Numbered from the stretch's first letter, positions 1 through 8,253 are shown. The stretch: 64,000 bases of DNA from Sediminibacillus dalangtanensis (GCF_017792025.1 NZ_CP046956.1:992001-1056000), one strand, 5' to 3'. Numbers and translations are program-made. Notes: generated by a model not told the origin, from the sequence alone.

Positions 1-779
1 TTGGAGAAAGAATGGGCATCATCGACAACCAAATGGAAGGTGCATTAATTTTGGTGGCCGTTTTGACTTGCCTGGTTACTCCGCCGGTCTTCAAAAAGTT
101 ATATGTAAATAATGTAGAACCGGAGCATAAGCAAGTCGTTTCCTTCATCGGGACTAACCAGGCAACATTGCCGGTTGTCCGGGAGTTGGATAATAATATG
201 TTTGAAATCTATATGTACCATACGAAAATGGAAAAGCTCGATGAGAAAATCACCAGATCGATTTTCGATATCACCCAGTTGGACAGCTACGACATTGGTT
301 TAATGGAAAAAATGAATGTTTTCGATGTAGATATTCTCGTTGTATCCACCGGGAATGAAGAGAAGAATGCGGAAATTGCATCTTATGCGAAAGAAAAAGG
401 TGTCGAGCGTGTCATTGCCCGTGTGGAAAAACCTGGACTCGATAAGGAATTGAAGGAACTGGGAATCGATGTCTTCTCTGTATTGCTTTCCAGTAAGGCG
501 TTGCTTAAAGCGTTGATTGTAGCGCCGAGTGTCGTGGATATTTTGACCGAACAGGAGAGCGCCCTTTACGAAATCAACATGAATAATCCGATGTATCACG
601 AAAGTCTTATAAGAGAGTTTCCGTTTACTGGTGATGTTATCATGGTGCGGATATTCCGAGGCAAAGATTCAATCGTTCCTCATGGGGATACGGAGTTGCG
701 GTTGGGAGATCACCTCATCGTCACAGGTTCTTCTGAATATGTGGAAGAATTACAATCATTGTTAGAATACGGTTTTTAA
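1..779 (+). CDS. yjbQ: YjbQ-like CPA2 cation:proton antiporter, C-terminal part (5' truncated by window)
   Basis: The frame is open from base 3, so this is the tail of a longer protein. The first ~30 residues after the Met at base 12 form a hydrophobic helix (ALILVAVLTCLVTPPVF), the end of the membrane antiporter domain. A soluble part follows with a TrkA-N Rossmann-like domain (about residues 40-160, with a degenerate glycine motif IGTNQATLP) and a TrkA-C domain (about 180-255, ending near VTGSSEYVEELQSLL). This is the layout of CPA2 K+ or Na+/H+ antiporters with a nucleotide-sensing regulatory tail. YjbQ in B. subtilis has it and also lies upstream of fabI, which supports the name. The transported ion cannot be told from the sequence. 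Confidence 0.8.
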   Translation, partial: GERMGIIDNQMEGALILVAVLTCLVTPPVFKKLYVNNVEPEHKQVVSFIGTNQATLPVVRELDNNMFEIYMYHTKMEKLDEKITRSIFDITQLDSYDIGLMEKMNVFDVDILVVSTGNEEKNAEIASYAKEKGVERVIARVEKPGLDKELKELGIDVFSVLLSSKALLKALIVAPSVVDILTEQESALYEINMNNPMYHESLIREFPFTGDVIMVRIFRGKDSIVPHGDTELRLGDHLIVTGSSEYVEELQSLLEYGF

Positions 780-782
780 AAC

Positions 783-812
783 ATCCTGTCCGGCGTTGTG
801 TCGGGCAGGATT
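783..812 (+). terminator. Terminator after yjbQ
   Basis: An inverted repeat (ATCCTGTCCG / CGGGCAGGAT) begins a few bases after the stop codon. The T-rich tract behind it is short and interrupted. Confidence 0.6.
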
Positions 813-871
813 ATTACTTTTATGCGAGAATTACTAGATTGGTTGGAAATCGTGAAAAGAAGTTGAGTTTT

Positions 872-949
872 ATGCAACAGATCATTCCGCATATCACCGT
901 TGAAAACTGCAAAGAGGCATTAACGTGCCAAAAGCATAGCAAGGGCTGA
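872..949 (+). pseudogene. Remnant of a VOC/PhnB-like glyoxalase-fold gene (N-terminus only)
   Basis: An ATG at 872 opens 25 codons before TGA. The first 17 residues read MQQIIPHITVENCKEAL, which resembles the start of PhnB/VOC-family proteins (IIPHI-V-NCKEA-E-Y). After that the similarity stops and the frame ends. No convincing ribosome binding site or downstream continuation is visible. I read it as the 5' scrap of a lost gene; a chance ORF is possible but the start matches the family well. Confidence 0.45.
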
Positions 950-968
950 TCTCGATAAATCAGTTGTG

Positions 969-1013
969 TTTACCGGAAAGTTTCGATAAGATAATAATAG
1001 TATCAGGTACTAA
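969..1013 (+). promoter_or_regulatory. fabI promoter with FapR operator
   Basis: A sigma-A-like promoter (TTTACC at 969-974, 17 bases, TAATAA at 992-997) runs into a 17-bp palindrome ATAGTATCAGGTACTAA at 997-1013. This closely matches the FapR box (TTAGTACCTGRTACTAA), the malonyl-CoA-responsive repressor site of Bacillus fatty-acid genes. Its position at the probable transcription start fits repression of fabI. No fapR gene is in the window. Confidence 0.75.
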
Positions 1014-1058
1014 TAACTAGTATTAAAAACAAGCATCAACCTCAAGGAGGAAAAAGGA

Positions 1059-1835
1059 ATGAAGTTTACACTGGAAGGTCGTACATATGTCGTAATGGGT
1101 GTGGCCAATAAAAGGAGTATTGCCTGGGGAATCGCAAGGTCCCTGCATGAAGCCGGGGCAAGACTTATTTTCACTTATGCCAATGAACGGTTTGAAAAGC
1201 CGGTAAAAGATTTAGTATCCACATTAGAAGGGCAGGATGCACTGTTTTATGAGTGTGATGTTACCAATGATGAAGCAGTCAACGCCACTTTTCAGCAAAT
1301 TGGAGAAGATGTCGGCACAATTCACGGACTAGCCCACTGTATTGCATTCGCTGATAAAGAGGATTTGAAGGGCGAGTTTGTCGAAACGAGCAGGGACGGC
1401 TTCTTGCTATCGCAAAACATAAGTGCTTTCTCACTGGTCGCTGTCACAAGAGCTGCAGAAAAACTGATGACAGAGGGCGGAAGCATCGTGACCATGACGT
1501 ACCTAGGTGGAGAACGTGTCGTGCAAAATTACAATGTTATGGGAGTCGCAAAGGCCAGTCTTGATGCGAGTGTGAAGTATTTGGCCAATGACTTAGGAAA
1601 GCGCAACATACGAGTCAATGCCATTTCTGCAGGTCCGATTCGTACTCTGTCGGCAAAAGGCATTGGCGAGTTCAACAGCGTACTGAAGCAGATCGAGGAA
1701 AAAGCTCCGTTGCGCCGGACAGTAACCCAGGAAGAAGTTGGCGATACGGCCTATTATCTGATGAGCGATCTTTCCCGTGGAGTGACTGGAGAAACCATCC
1801 ACGTCGATTCCGGCTTTAACATTCTCGGTATTTAA
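1059..1835 (+). CDS. fabI: Enoyl-[acyl-carrier-protein] reductase (NADH) FabI
   Basis: FabI performs the last reduction of each fatty-acid elongation cycle (trans-2-enoyl-ACP to acyl-ACP) in the cytoplasm. The 258-residue length is normal. Visible marks are the N-terminal nucleotide-binding region (GVANKRSIAWGIA, residues 14-26), the FabI-specific active site with Tyr148 in MTYLGGERV, and Tyr158 and Lys165 in YNVMGVAKAS. The C-terminal HVDSGFNILGI is typical. The start is fixed by a strong AAGGAGG about 10 bases upstream. It is a single-gene unit with its own FapR-controlled promoter and terminator, between yjbQ and cotO as in B. subtilis, although the thiamine genes that separate yjbQ and fabI there are absent. 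Confidence 0.95.
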   Translation: MKFTLEGRTYVVMGVANKRSIAWGIARSLHEAGARLIFTYANERFEKPVKDLVSTLEGQDALFYECDVTNDEAVNATFQQIGEDVGTIHGLAHCIAFADKEDLKGEFVETSRDGFLLSQNISAFSLVAVTRAAEKLMTEGGSIVTMTYLGGERVVQNYNVMGVAKASLDASVKYLANDLGKRNIRVNAISAGPIRTLSAKGIGEFNSVLKQIEEKAPLRRTVTQEEVGDTAYYLMSDLSRGVTGETIHVDSGFNILGI

Positions 1836-1857
1836 GCAGAAAAAAATATAGAGTAAA

Positions 1858-1887
1858 AACCGCACGCCAATTGGTGTGCGGTTTTTT
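1858..1887 (+). terminator. fabI rho-independent terminator
   Basis: Stem AACCGCAC with loop and GTGCGGTT, followed by a run of six T. Confidence 0.9.
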
Positions 1888-1996
1888 GCAATAGCTCCTT
1901 TTTTATATTTGTGTGACATTGAAGGTTGGAGTGGATAGAAATTGCGACATAGTGAATACGTCTTCCTAGTCCCCTATATTAAGGGGGGGCCGCTGC

Positions 1997-2102
1997 GGAA
2001 ATACCCTGCGCTTTCCGCGGGCGGCTGGTGAGCTTCCTCGAGCTAACGCTCTGCGGGATCTCACCGAGGCCTTTCCTCCCGCTGGAGTCTCCGGGTATTT
2101 CC
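1997..2102 (+). repeat. Structured repeat family 1, copy A (forward)
   Basis: A ~106-bp element is enclosed by a perfect 10-bp inverted repeat GGAAATACCC / GGGTATTTCC. Inside are the family blocks GCTTTCCGCGGGC (left) and CCCGCTGGAGTCTCC (right) around a central hairpin with GAGC/GCTC at its tip. Related copies lie at 2417, 47657 and 48012. It sits in the long gene-free stretch 1888-2697, which otherwise holds only copy B. The 73-codon frame at 2375 overlaps copy B and is not a credible gene. Confidence 0.8.
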
Positions 2103-2416
2103 TTCGCTAGGACCAGCTTTCTGTATCTGATGGGGGTATTGCCCTTTTCCACTTGGAAACAAGATTCTTTATTTTACTAACAAATATTAGTTTGGGCTGT
2201 CTGTTATAAGAGCTTGACTGGAAGAAGCAGAGCCAGCCTTCAAAATTAGGTTTATTCGTTTTCCTTTAGGGGCAATTTGCTTCCTACCTGCCGATAAATA
2301 TTCTCAGAAGCTGCAAATTTTCTGTTATTCAAGATAGATTTCTGATAAAAAAAGTACTCAGAAAGGTCTAACACGTGGTATTCCTAACCAAATTCAGAAA
2401 TCACCACCAGCGGAGT

Positions 2417-2526
2417 CAGAACACGGAGACTCCTAAGGGAACAGAACGTGTCCGAAGACCCCGCAAAGAAGCGTTCTTTGCTTCTGCGGAGTCTGAGGCC
2501 GTGCCCATGGAAAGCGAAGTGTTCTG
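2417..2526 (-). repeat. Structured repeat family 1, copy B (reverse)
   Basis: Same family as copy A but in reverse orientation. The outer stem is CAGAACAC / GTGTTCTG, different in sequence from copy A but again complementary. The apical hairpin is GAAGC / GCTTC flanked by CCCGCA / TGCGG. The conserved blocks GGAGACTCC and GCCCATGGAAAGCG are recognisable. Confidence 0.8.
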
Positions 2527-2697
2527 CCGCAGCGAGGTTTTTCACTCATCCATCATCAGAATAAAAGAGTTACTGCGTAGTTTATTTTTATTGTAACAAA
2601 AGCAACTCCTTTTCCAATTTATAAAAATAGGCACATCCCCAGGAAATACTCATATAATGTGGGGAAGAGTTTTGAAGAAGGGGAGGAAGCCATTTTT

Positions 2698-3261
2698 ATG
2701 AATGGAAACAAAAACACCGCCCGTGAACCGATGTTGTATATAACCCAGCCCAAAATGGAAAAACCAACTGCCTCCATGCAAACCGACTACCGGACACCGA
2801 GAAAAAAGAAACGTAAACCGGATCGCGGAAGCTCAATAAAGGAGAAAGAACAAAGGAAGCGAAGTAGTGGAAAAGAATTGGAAGCAGAAGCGAATACCTT
2901 GCAAGAATCGGAGCATCCCCCTGCTGAAACGGAAACCATAGAAAAAGAAAAAATAAAAGAAAAAGCACAGCCAGCAGAAGTTTCCGAGAATGAACCGGAA
3001 GCGAAAGAAACGGGAACAAGTCAAAGAACGAGCCGCAAACGGTTTCGGGATATGACAAACGAAGAGAAAATCAACTACTTTGTCGGGCTGCCGAGAACCG
3101 TGCCACGAATGAAATGTGAGGTTGTCACAGACAAAGAAACGCATCGAGGAATCATCTATGACTATCAGGAAGGACTTGTGTACATGAAGACGATCAAGCG
3201 TCCGTTCAAAGCACAAGTCGACCAGGAAACCATCAAAAGTATTAAACTACTTGGATTTTAA
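2698..3261 (+). CDS. cotO: Spore coat protein CotO
   Basis: CotO is a late-acting spore coat protein needed for outer-coat assembly. The start ATG at 2698 follows GGGGAGGAAG; an earlier in-frame start at 2659 lacks a site. The N-terminal two thirds (to about residue 125) is a low-complexity Lys/Glu/Arg-rich, probably disordered linker. The C-terminal ~65 residues, starting near RDMTNEEKINYF and including GLPRTVPRMKCEV and ending LLGF, form the conserved CotO domain. The position after fabI and facing cotZ matches the B. subtilis arrangement. Confidence 0.88.
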   Translation: MNGNKNTAREPMLYITQPKMEKPTASMQTDYRTPRKKKRKPDRGSSIKEKEQRKRSSGKELEAEANTLQESEHPPAETETIEKEKIKEKAQPAEVSENEPEAKETGTSQRTSRKRFRDMTNEEKINYFVGLPRTVPRMKCEVVTDKETHRGIIYDYQEGLVYMKTIKRPFKAQVDQETIKSIKLLGF

Positions 3262-3268
3262 GCAAGAA

Positions 3269-3297
3269 AAAGTCCGGCCGTACCCGACCGGACTTCT
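3269..3297. terminator. Bidirectional terminator between cotO and cotZ
   Basis: Inverted repeat AAGTCCGG / CCGGACTT between convergent genes, with A-rich sequence on the left and T/C-rich on the right. Confidence 0.75.
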
Positions 3298-3323
3298 TTC
3301 TATAAGATGGAGTGCTGTAAAAA

Positions 3324-3779
3324 TTACAAAGCGCTGATGGCTGGCAGACAAGTAACATGGCAGAAGCAGTTCAAGTCTACAGTGATGCAAATTCCAGTTA
3401 CTTCTAGATGGCTGGTGTCCTGGTCAACTGGAGATTTTGGATCATCGTCGTGATCGTTTGGCTCACGCAGCAATTCCAAAACCGCGCAACAGTCGTCATC
3501 CACACTTTTTACCCGGAAATAGAAACTGCTGGTTGCATCGCCTAAATCGTCGGATGGCACACCAAATCCTTTGAAAGGCTTGCAGCTCCCTTTGCAGTAT
3601 AGAATAACCGGTACTGTATCCAACCCATTGTTGCTAGGGTCGTTACCGCCTAACAGGTCGCTGATGGATTGCTCACAGCTGGTGGTACAATCAGAAAGTA
3701 CATCGGACTGTGCATCGGAGATTTCCCTCAGGATATCGCATACACAGCTGCCAGTTTTATAATCACTTCCACAACTCAT
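3324..3779 (-). CDS. cotZ: Spore coat protein CotZ/CotY family
   Basis: This 151-residue, cysteine-rich protein (at least 14 Cys) begins MSCGSDYKTGSCVCDIL and has the family pattern DCTTSCEQSI, PVILYCKGSCKPF and CITVDLNCFCHVTCL. CotY and CotZ are crust proteins of the outermost spore layer that self-assemble through disulfides. Only one member is present here, where B. subtilis has two. Upstream on the minus strand, at 3823-3831, CATATTCTA resembles a SigK -10 element, which would fit mother-cell expression, but the -35 is weak. CotY and CotZ cannot be separated by eye. Confidence 0.88.
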   Translation of the reverse strand: MSCGSDYKTGSCVCDILREISDAQSDVLSDCTTSCEQSISDLLGGNDPSNNGLDTVPVILYCKGSCKPFKGFGVPSDDLGDATSSFYFRVKSVDDDCCAVLELLREPNDHDDDPKSPVDQDTSHLEVTGICITVDLNCFCHVTCLPAISAL

Positions 3780-4001
3780 TCTATCTAACCCCTTTCCAAT
3801 GATGATTGACTTTTGTCCTTAATAGAATATGTTCGAAGGGGGTTAGTGTGTGGGCAATTACCATATATATTGTCTTGCCTTTCAGGAAAATTTTTTCGCA
3901 CTTCCTCTTGAACAGGGCGGATGTCTATACCTGAAATTAGACATTCACATAGGATAATAGCGATCAATACTTTACTAATAAGGAGCGCTCATTGGAGAAC
4001 G

Positions 4002-4070
4002 TCCAGCTTATAGTCCTCATCGGCTGCAACTACGAGGGCAGTAGGCGATCCGGGCAGGATGCAAGCTGGA
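4002..4070. repeat. Inverted repeat in coat-gene intergenic region
   Basis: TCCAGCTT at 4002 and AAGCTGGA at 4063 are perfect 8-bp arms around a GC-rich centre, inside an otherwise gene-free stretch (3780-4137). There is no T-run, so it is not a simple terminator. The 60-codon minus-strand frame at 3785-3967 has no coding character that I recognise. Confidence 0.5.
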
Positions 4071-4137
4071 AAGGGAGGGAAGGATAAGGGTCTTTTCCTG
4101 CTAAGTGAGCAGCATTAATAAGGGAGTGAAGAGGAAA

Positions 4138-4374
4138 ATGTCAGAAAAGAAAAAGGTTATTTATGTGAAGGACCTGGTAATCAAAGCGGATAACGTCACC
4201 TTTGAACCACCTCGTCAACCACGGCATCATGTTGATCCATTTTTCGGTCCTAGGAGAATGGAAGCCGAAGAAGTGGGAGAAAAGGAACAAGAAGAGGCAG
4301 TGGAAGCTGTAGAAGAAGAACATGAAGAGCATCACCAGGAAGAGGATGGGAGAAAAGGTTTCTCCTGGATTTAG
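4138..4374 (+). CDS. Small charged protein, probably sporulation/coat-associated
   Basis: I do not recognise the family with certainty. The 78-residue protein starts with MSEKKKVIYVKDLVIKADN, then PPRQPRHHVDPFFGPRR, and ends in a Glu-rich tail (EEEHEEHHQEEDGRKGF). The ATG at 4138 has an AGAGGA site close upstream. The His/Pro/Arg block followed by an acidic tail, and the location directly behind cotO and cotZ, suggest a spore-associated protein. No catalytic motif or membrane segment is visible. Confidence 0.6.
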   Translation: MSEKKKVIYVKDLVIKADNVTFEPPRQPRHHVDPFFGPRRMEAEEVGEKEQEEAVEAVEEEHEEHHQEEDGRKGFSWI

Positions 4375-4378
4375 TATC

Positions 4379-4407
4379 AGAGGGACAGCTGACTTGCTGT
4401 CTCTTTT
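4379..4407 (+). terminator. Terminator after the small charged protein gene
   Basis: Stem GGGACAGC / GCTGTCTC followed by TTTTT, just after the stop codon. Confidence 0.75.
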
Positions 4408-4455
4408 TGTGTATCACTGCTGTCTATGGATTTTTCGTATAAAAGAGGTGAAGGT

Positions 4456-4668
4456 ATGGTCGACAAGTCCGACATCTTTCCGATGAAAAAGAATTTGCAA
4501 ATAATCGAAAAGCATTTACACAAAAATGAAAAATGGCTGCGATTGCCGGAAAAGCATATCGCCGAATTAGAAAGCAAAGCTACTGCCTGGAATACGCAAT
4601 TTCTGAAAGAAATGGATCAGCTGGAAGCCGTCATGAAGGAATTGCAAGATTTTATAGATAAGGAATAA
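4456..4668 (+). CDS. Small coiled-coil protein of unknown function
   Basis: A 70-residue product starts at the ATG at 4456, which is preceded by GAGGTGAAGG. The sequence is helical and heptad-like (IIEKHLHKNEKWLRL ... AELESKATAWN ... LEAVMKELQDFIDKE), consistent with a coiled coil. No known domain is recognised. It lies between two other small unknown genes in the same direction and may belong to the sporulation-type block behind cotZ. Confidence 0.5.
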   Translation: MVDKSDIFPMKKNLQIIEKHLHKNEKWLRLPEKHIAELESKATAWNTQFLKEMDQLEAVMKELQDFIDKE

Positions 4669-4738
4669 GCACTAGAATACTTTTTGGGAAAAGCGGGTAT
4701 AGATGAATAACCAAAGGTAGGAAAAAGGGGTGTAATAG

Positions 4739-5026
4739 GTGGGGTATTTGTTGCCAGTCCCGCTTTATCAGTATCAGGATTACCAGGAGCGTGTAACTAG
4801 AAATGCGCCAAGCCCATTCTATATCGAAGGCGTCTATAAGTCCCACCTGGATACCAAGCATAAACAAATTGAACAAGAAGAAAATAGAAAAACGCAAGTT
4901 GACTGTAAACCTTCAGAAATGAAAAAAGTGCTGTATGCTCCAAGGACCGTCCACAAATCCTATTTAGCAGAAAAGATATACGCTGATGTGACAGGAAAAG
5001 GACGCCATTTTAGCGAAACCATATAA
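4739..5026 (+). CDS. Small protein of unknown function (GTG start)
   Basis: This is a 95-residue product starting at GTG with AAAAAGGGG about 6-8 bases upstream. The N-terminus YLLPVPLYQYQDYQERV is Tyr/Gln-rich and the C-terminal half is basic (APRTVHKSYLAEKIYADVTGKGRHF). There is no membrane segment or signal peptide. The tyrosine content and neighbours make a coat or forespore role possible, but this is inference only. Confidence 0.55.
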   Translation: MGYLLPVPLYQYQDYQERVTRNAPSPFYIEGVYKSHLDTKHKQIEQEENRKTQVDCKPSEMKKVLYAPRTVHKSYLAEKIYADVTGKGRHFSETI

Positions 5027-5109
5027 CCAGACAAAGGGTCCGCTGCGAAGCTGGTGCATAACTGCCCGGCAAGGCGGGCCGTTTAGTTTTGAGAAAAGGA
5101 GCAGGTTAT

Positions 5110-6012
5110 ATGGAATTCCAACCATTAAAAGAAGGGACATGTTACTACTTTGAGGGACCGGTCAATATCGGCTATTTACGGAATGGTGAGGAAGGAATGC
5201 TGATTGATGCAGGGATTGACGCTTCTACCATGAAAAAAGTGTTAAAGTGGTTGAAGCAGGAGGAATTACCTCTCACGCATTTGTTCATTACCCATGCTCA
5301 TTCAGACCACTATGGGGGAGCTAACTATTTGCAAAGCCGGCAGGGGGTGCATACAGCAGCACCGGTCTTGGAAGCGGCGATTTTACAATATCCAATTCTC
5401 GAACCGTTGTATTTGTTTGGCGGGAACGACCCGCTTCCCGAGCTTCGAAACAAGTTTTTGGAAGGGGCTCCGATTCAAATAGACCAAATGATCGATGAAG
5501 GGTTTTGTCAAATCGGCAGTTTTGCTATCGAAGCGATCCTTTTACCAGGTCACAGCTATCATCAACTTGGGCTTCTTTACCAGGAAATTTTCTATGCTGG
5601 AGATAGCTACTTTGGCGAGAAGCAATTGGAAAAACATGGAATCCCTTATCTTACCGATACACAGCTTGCCATGGATAGTTTACATAAATTGAAAGGAATA
5701 ACGTGCCAGGGAGCGGTTCCGGGACATGGGACATATGAAGAGAATTTCCAATCCACTGTTCAGTCGAATTTCGATTATCATGAGCAGCTGCTTGAGTGGC
5801 TTGAGGAAGAAATCGGCAAAAAACCGGATGGTATGAGCCATGAGGATGTAATTGCATCGATGTGCGCCAATTATCACGTGCGGGCTTCGCAGCTGTCACA
5901 ATGGCTATTATTCCGTACAGCTGTCACTGCCTATTTGACCGCTCTTCTAAAACAAAATCGGATAACGAGCGAAATTAAAGATTACCGTTGGTTTTTCAAG
6001 GTTCTCCGCTGA
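5110..6012 (+). CDS. MBL-fold metallo-hydrolase
   Basis: A 300-residue metallo-beta-lactamase-fold hydrolase. The zinc-binding signature THAHSDHYGG is at about residues 60-69, with further ligands in LLPGHSYHQLG (about 141-151), the Asp in YAGDSYF, and VPGHG (about 208). The ATG at 5110 is chosen over an in-frame TTG at 5089 because AAAAGGAG lies 7-8 bases before it. The last ~70 residues form a helical region as in many stand-alone MBL hydrolases. The substrate is unknown; glyoxalase-II-like or quorum-lactonase-like activities are possible family roles. Confidence 0.85.
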   Translation: MEFQPLKEGTCYYFEGPVNIGYLRNGEEGMLIDAGIDASTMKKVLKWLKQEELPLTHLFITHAHSDHYGGANYLQSRQGVHTAAPVLEAAILQYPILEPLYLFGGNDPLPELRNKFLEGAPIQIDQMIDEGFCQIGSFAIEAILLPGHSYHQLGLLYQEIFYAGDSYFGEKQLEKHGIPYLTDTQLAMDSLHKLKGITCQGAVPGHGTYEENFQSTVQSNFDYHEQLLEWLEEEIGKKPDGMSHEDVIASMCANYHVRASQLSQWLLFRTAVTAYLTALLKQNRITSEIKDYRWFFKVLR

Positions 6013-6030
6013 TATGGAAACAATTCTTAT

Positions 6031-6075
6031 AAAGGACCTTAAGTCGGCAGTTGTCAGTGTCCGACATAAGGTCTT
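6031..6075. terminator. Bidirectional terminator between convergent genes
   Basis: Long stem AAAGGACCTTA..GTCGG / CCGAC..TAAGGTCTTT between the MBL hydrolase and the SDR gene. Confidence 0.85.
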
Positions 6076-6084
6076 TTGCTGTCT

Positions 6085-6855
6085 TTAGCTTGCTCCCATA
6101 CCACCATCAATTCTATATTGGGCACCAGTTATAAAACTGCTGTCCTCCGATGCGAGAAATAGGACAAGTTTTGCAATATCACTGGATTCTCCATAACGGC
6201 CCAACGGGATATCCTTCATGAAATCATCTTTGGCCACATTGGCATCACTCGGGTTAGCACCAGCTTCTAATGAGCGCATCATACGGGTATCTACAGGTGA
6301 TGGATGGATAGAGTTGACTCTTACATTGTGTGAGGCAACTTCCAATGCGGCTGTTTTCGTAATACCTATAACTGCATGTTTGGAAGCAACATAAGGGGCG
6401 ACACCGGGACTACCCATCAAGCCTGCCACAGAGGAAGTGTTAATAACGGTACCGCTGTTTTGTTTTATCATTACTGGGAGGACATGCTGCAAACCGAGAA
6501 AAACGCCGCGAACATTGACACTCAAGACCTTGTCTAGATCCTCGATTTGTTGATCTACAATCGGTGCCACTTTTCCTTCGATCCCGGCATTATTGAAAAA
6601 GATATCAATCGAACCAAATTCGCTGACGGTTTTGTCAACATAGTTCTTGACGTCTTCCTCTTTCGATACATTTGCTGGAATGGTTAGTACGTCACCGAAA
6701 GATTTTAACTCTGTCTTTGCCTTGTTAAGCGTTTCCTGATTTAAATCCACTAAAGCAACCTTGGCTCCTTCTTCCAGAAAATACTGAGCGGTCACTTTCC
6801 CGATACCGCCTGCTCCGCCAGTGATAATTGCCGTCTTTCCATTTAATCTGCCCAT
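6085..6855 (-). CDS. SDR-family oxidoreductase
   Basis: Classical short-chain dehydrogenase/reductase of 256 residues. The cofactor motif TGGAGGIG is at residues 12-19. Asp37 in ALVDLNQ suggests NAD preference. NNAG follows at about 88-91, the catalytic Ser is in INTSSVAG, and YVASK (about 155-159) supplies Tyr and Lys. The C-terminal GAQYRIDGGMGAS is typical. An AGGAGCGATCGT-type site precedes the ATG. The substrate is unknown. It is transcribed towards the MBL gene and stands alone. Confidence 0.88.
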   Translation of the reverse strand: MGRLNGKTAIITGGAGGIGKVTAQYFLEEGAKVALVDLNQETLNKAKTELKSFGDVLTIPANVSKEEDVKNYVDKTVSEFGSIDIFFNNAGIEGKVAPIVDQQIEDLDKVLSVNVRGVFLGLQHVLPVMIKQNSGTVINTSSVAGLMGSPGVAPYVASKHAVIGITKTAALEVASHNVRVNSIHPSPVDTRMMRSLEAGANPSDANVAKDDFMKDIPLGRYGESSDIAKLVLFLASEDSSFITGAQYRIDGGMGAS

Positions 6856-6998
6856 TTACGATCGCTCCTTTTGATGTAGTTCCATTGGCTTCCTTCCATT
6901 CATTCTTGTAGTAAATTTTCCCTATTCCTAATCCAATAAACATAGAGCTAGAGAAAATCTGGAAAGCACCAAATCAAAAGGAAAGGCGAAGAATTTAA

Positions 6999-7676
6999 TT
7001 AATACGGTTGGATATGCAGCGGATGGCCTTCCTTCCATTCAGCAAAAAATACATCTTCTGGCGACTGGACCTCTTGTTTGGAAAGTTCCGTATGTAGCCA
7101 CTTTTCATCTAGATCAGCTTCGGCTAGATTGTCATATAATATTTCGCCGTCTGATATGAGGGTGAAGGCCAATAATGGTTCCTGCGGCTGTAGATTCATA
7201 TCCTGTCGCGTCGGGGGCTGGGCCTGGGATTTTTTCATGACCGAAATGGATCCATCGGTTTCCAGGATGGCGAAGGCTACCTCGTTAACAGAAAATGCCC
7301 CCTTAGCACGCAGTAGATGCTGCAGCTGGTTGATATCAAGCTTGCTTTTTTTCATCTGTTCTCGCTGTAAATGCCCTTTATTGATGATGATTGCAGGCAT
7401 TCCTTCCAGCAGCCTGCGTGATTTTTTGAACTTTTGGGTAACGATCTCTGTCACATAGAGTAAAATTCCCCATAGTAACACCGCGTAGCCAATTTCAAAC
7501 AAGCCCGCCTGATCGTCAAACAAAGCGTTTCCGACCAGTTCACCCAATATGAGTGCAGCGATGAAGTCAAAAGCGGTCAATTGGGTGATTTGAGTTTTTC
7601 CTAAAAATTTCGTAATCAAAAACAAAGCGAAAAATCCAAAAATCGTCTCTACTAATATAGAAACGGCATTATCCAT
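6999..7676 (-). CDS. DUF421 (YetF/YrbG-type) membrane protein
   Basis: A 225-residue protein with three N-terminal hydrophobic segments (about residues 5-25, 32-50, 57-76), including KTQITQLTAFDFIAALILGE, the DUF421 hallmark. A cytoplasmic domain follows with LLEGMPAIIINKGHLQREQMKK and NEVAFAILETDGSISV. The start at 7676 follows AGGGGGGTTGTGAAA; an upstream in-frame ATG would add 13 residues without a site. B. subtilis has several paralogues, some made in sporulation. Biochemical function is not established. Confidence 0.85.
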   Translation of the reverse strand: MDNAVSILVETIFGFFALFLITKFLGKTQITQLTAFDFIAALILGELVGNALFDDQAGLFEIGYAVLLWGILLYVTEIVTQKFKKSRRLLEGMPAIIINKGHLQREQMKKSKLDINQLQHLLRAKGAFSVNEVAFAILETDGSISVMKKSQAQPPTRQDMNLQPQEPLLAFTLISDGEILYDNLAEADLDEKWLHTELSKQEVQSPEDVFFAEWKEGHPLHIQPY

Positions 7677-7794
7677 TTTCACAACCCCCCTAGCGTTCTT
7701 TTTTATCCTTGCCAATTATCAGGGGGGGCATACGGAAAAAGGGGTATAAAACAGTTCCTGGTTTCATGATCTGCGGAAGGAGAGGGCTATAAAA

Positions 7795-7819
7795 AAACCT
7801 TGCCGAAAAGACAAGGTTT
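7795..7819 (-). terminator. Terminator of the yjcG-yjcF unit
   Basis: Stem AAACCTTG / CAAGGTTT read on the minus strand, followed by a run of T just after the yjcF stop. Confidence 0.85.
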
Positions 7820-7827
7820 CATCGTAC

Positions 7828-8250
7828 TTATAATTCTTTTATCATGGTGACATGCGGGATGCCGGCGTCCATGAACTCCCCAGAAACGGTTTGATAGCCA
7901 AGTGATTTATAAAAATCCTCTGCGTGTGTCTGGGCATTCAGTTTGGACTTTTGGAATCCGTTTTCCAGAATGGCAGCTTCCATTTCTTTGATTATCTGTG
8001 AACCGAAAGAGCGGCCGCGATACTCCTTGAGGACACAGATTCTTTCCAGCTTTCCATACGGGTCGACAAATCGAAGCCTGCTTGCTGCAACTGGTATTTC
8101 ATTTTCATAGCCGACGAAATGGATGGCTTCCTCTTCAAGCTCATCGATCTCCAGTTCCGCCGGGACTTTTTGCTCCTCGACAAAGACAGTGTTTCTTACA
8201 TGATACGCTTGTTTTTGTTCTGTTTCTGTTTCCACTTGTTTGACTTGCAT
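7828..8250 (-). CDS. yjcF: GNAT-family N-acetyltransferase YjcF
   Basis: A 140-residue GNAT acetyltransferase. The start resembles YjcF/ElaA-type proteins (VRNTVFVEEQKVPAELEIDELEEEA), the acetyl-CoA loop is YRGRSFGSQI (about residues 79-88), and the end is LGYQTVSGEFMDAGIPHVTM. It starts 3 bases after the yjcG stop and is clearly cotranscribed. The paralogous context (yjcH-yjcG-yjcF) is conserved in Bacillus. The substrate is unknown. Confidence 0.88.
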   Translation of the reverse strand: MQVKQVETETEQKQAYHVRNTVFVEEQKVPAELEIDELEEEAIHFVGYENEIPVAASRLRFVDPYGKLERICVLKEYRGRSFGSQIIKEMEAAILENGFQKSKLNAQTHAEDFYKSLGYQTVSGEFMDAGIPHVTMIKEL

Positions 8251-8253
8251 TAT

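Noticed and set aside
2375..2596. 73-codon frame with good length
   Set aside because: It runs through family-1 repeat copy B and has no ribosome binding site; its residues follow the repeat, not a protein family.
3785..3967. 60-codon minus-strand frame upstream of cotZ
   Set aside because: No ribosome binding site and no recognised similarity; it covers the cotZ promoter region.
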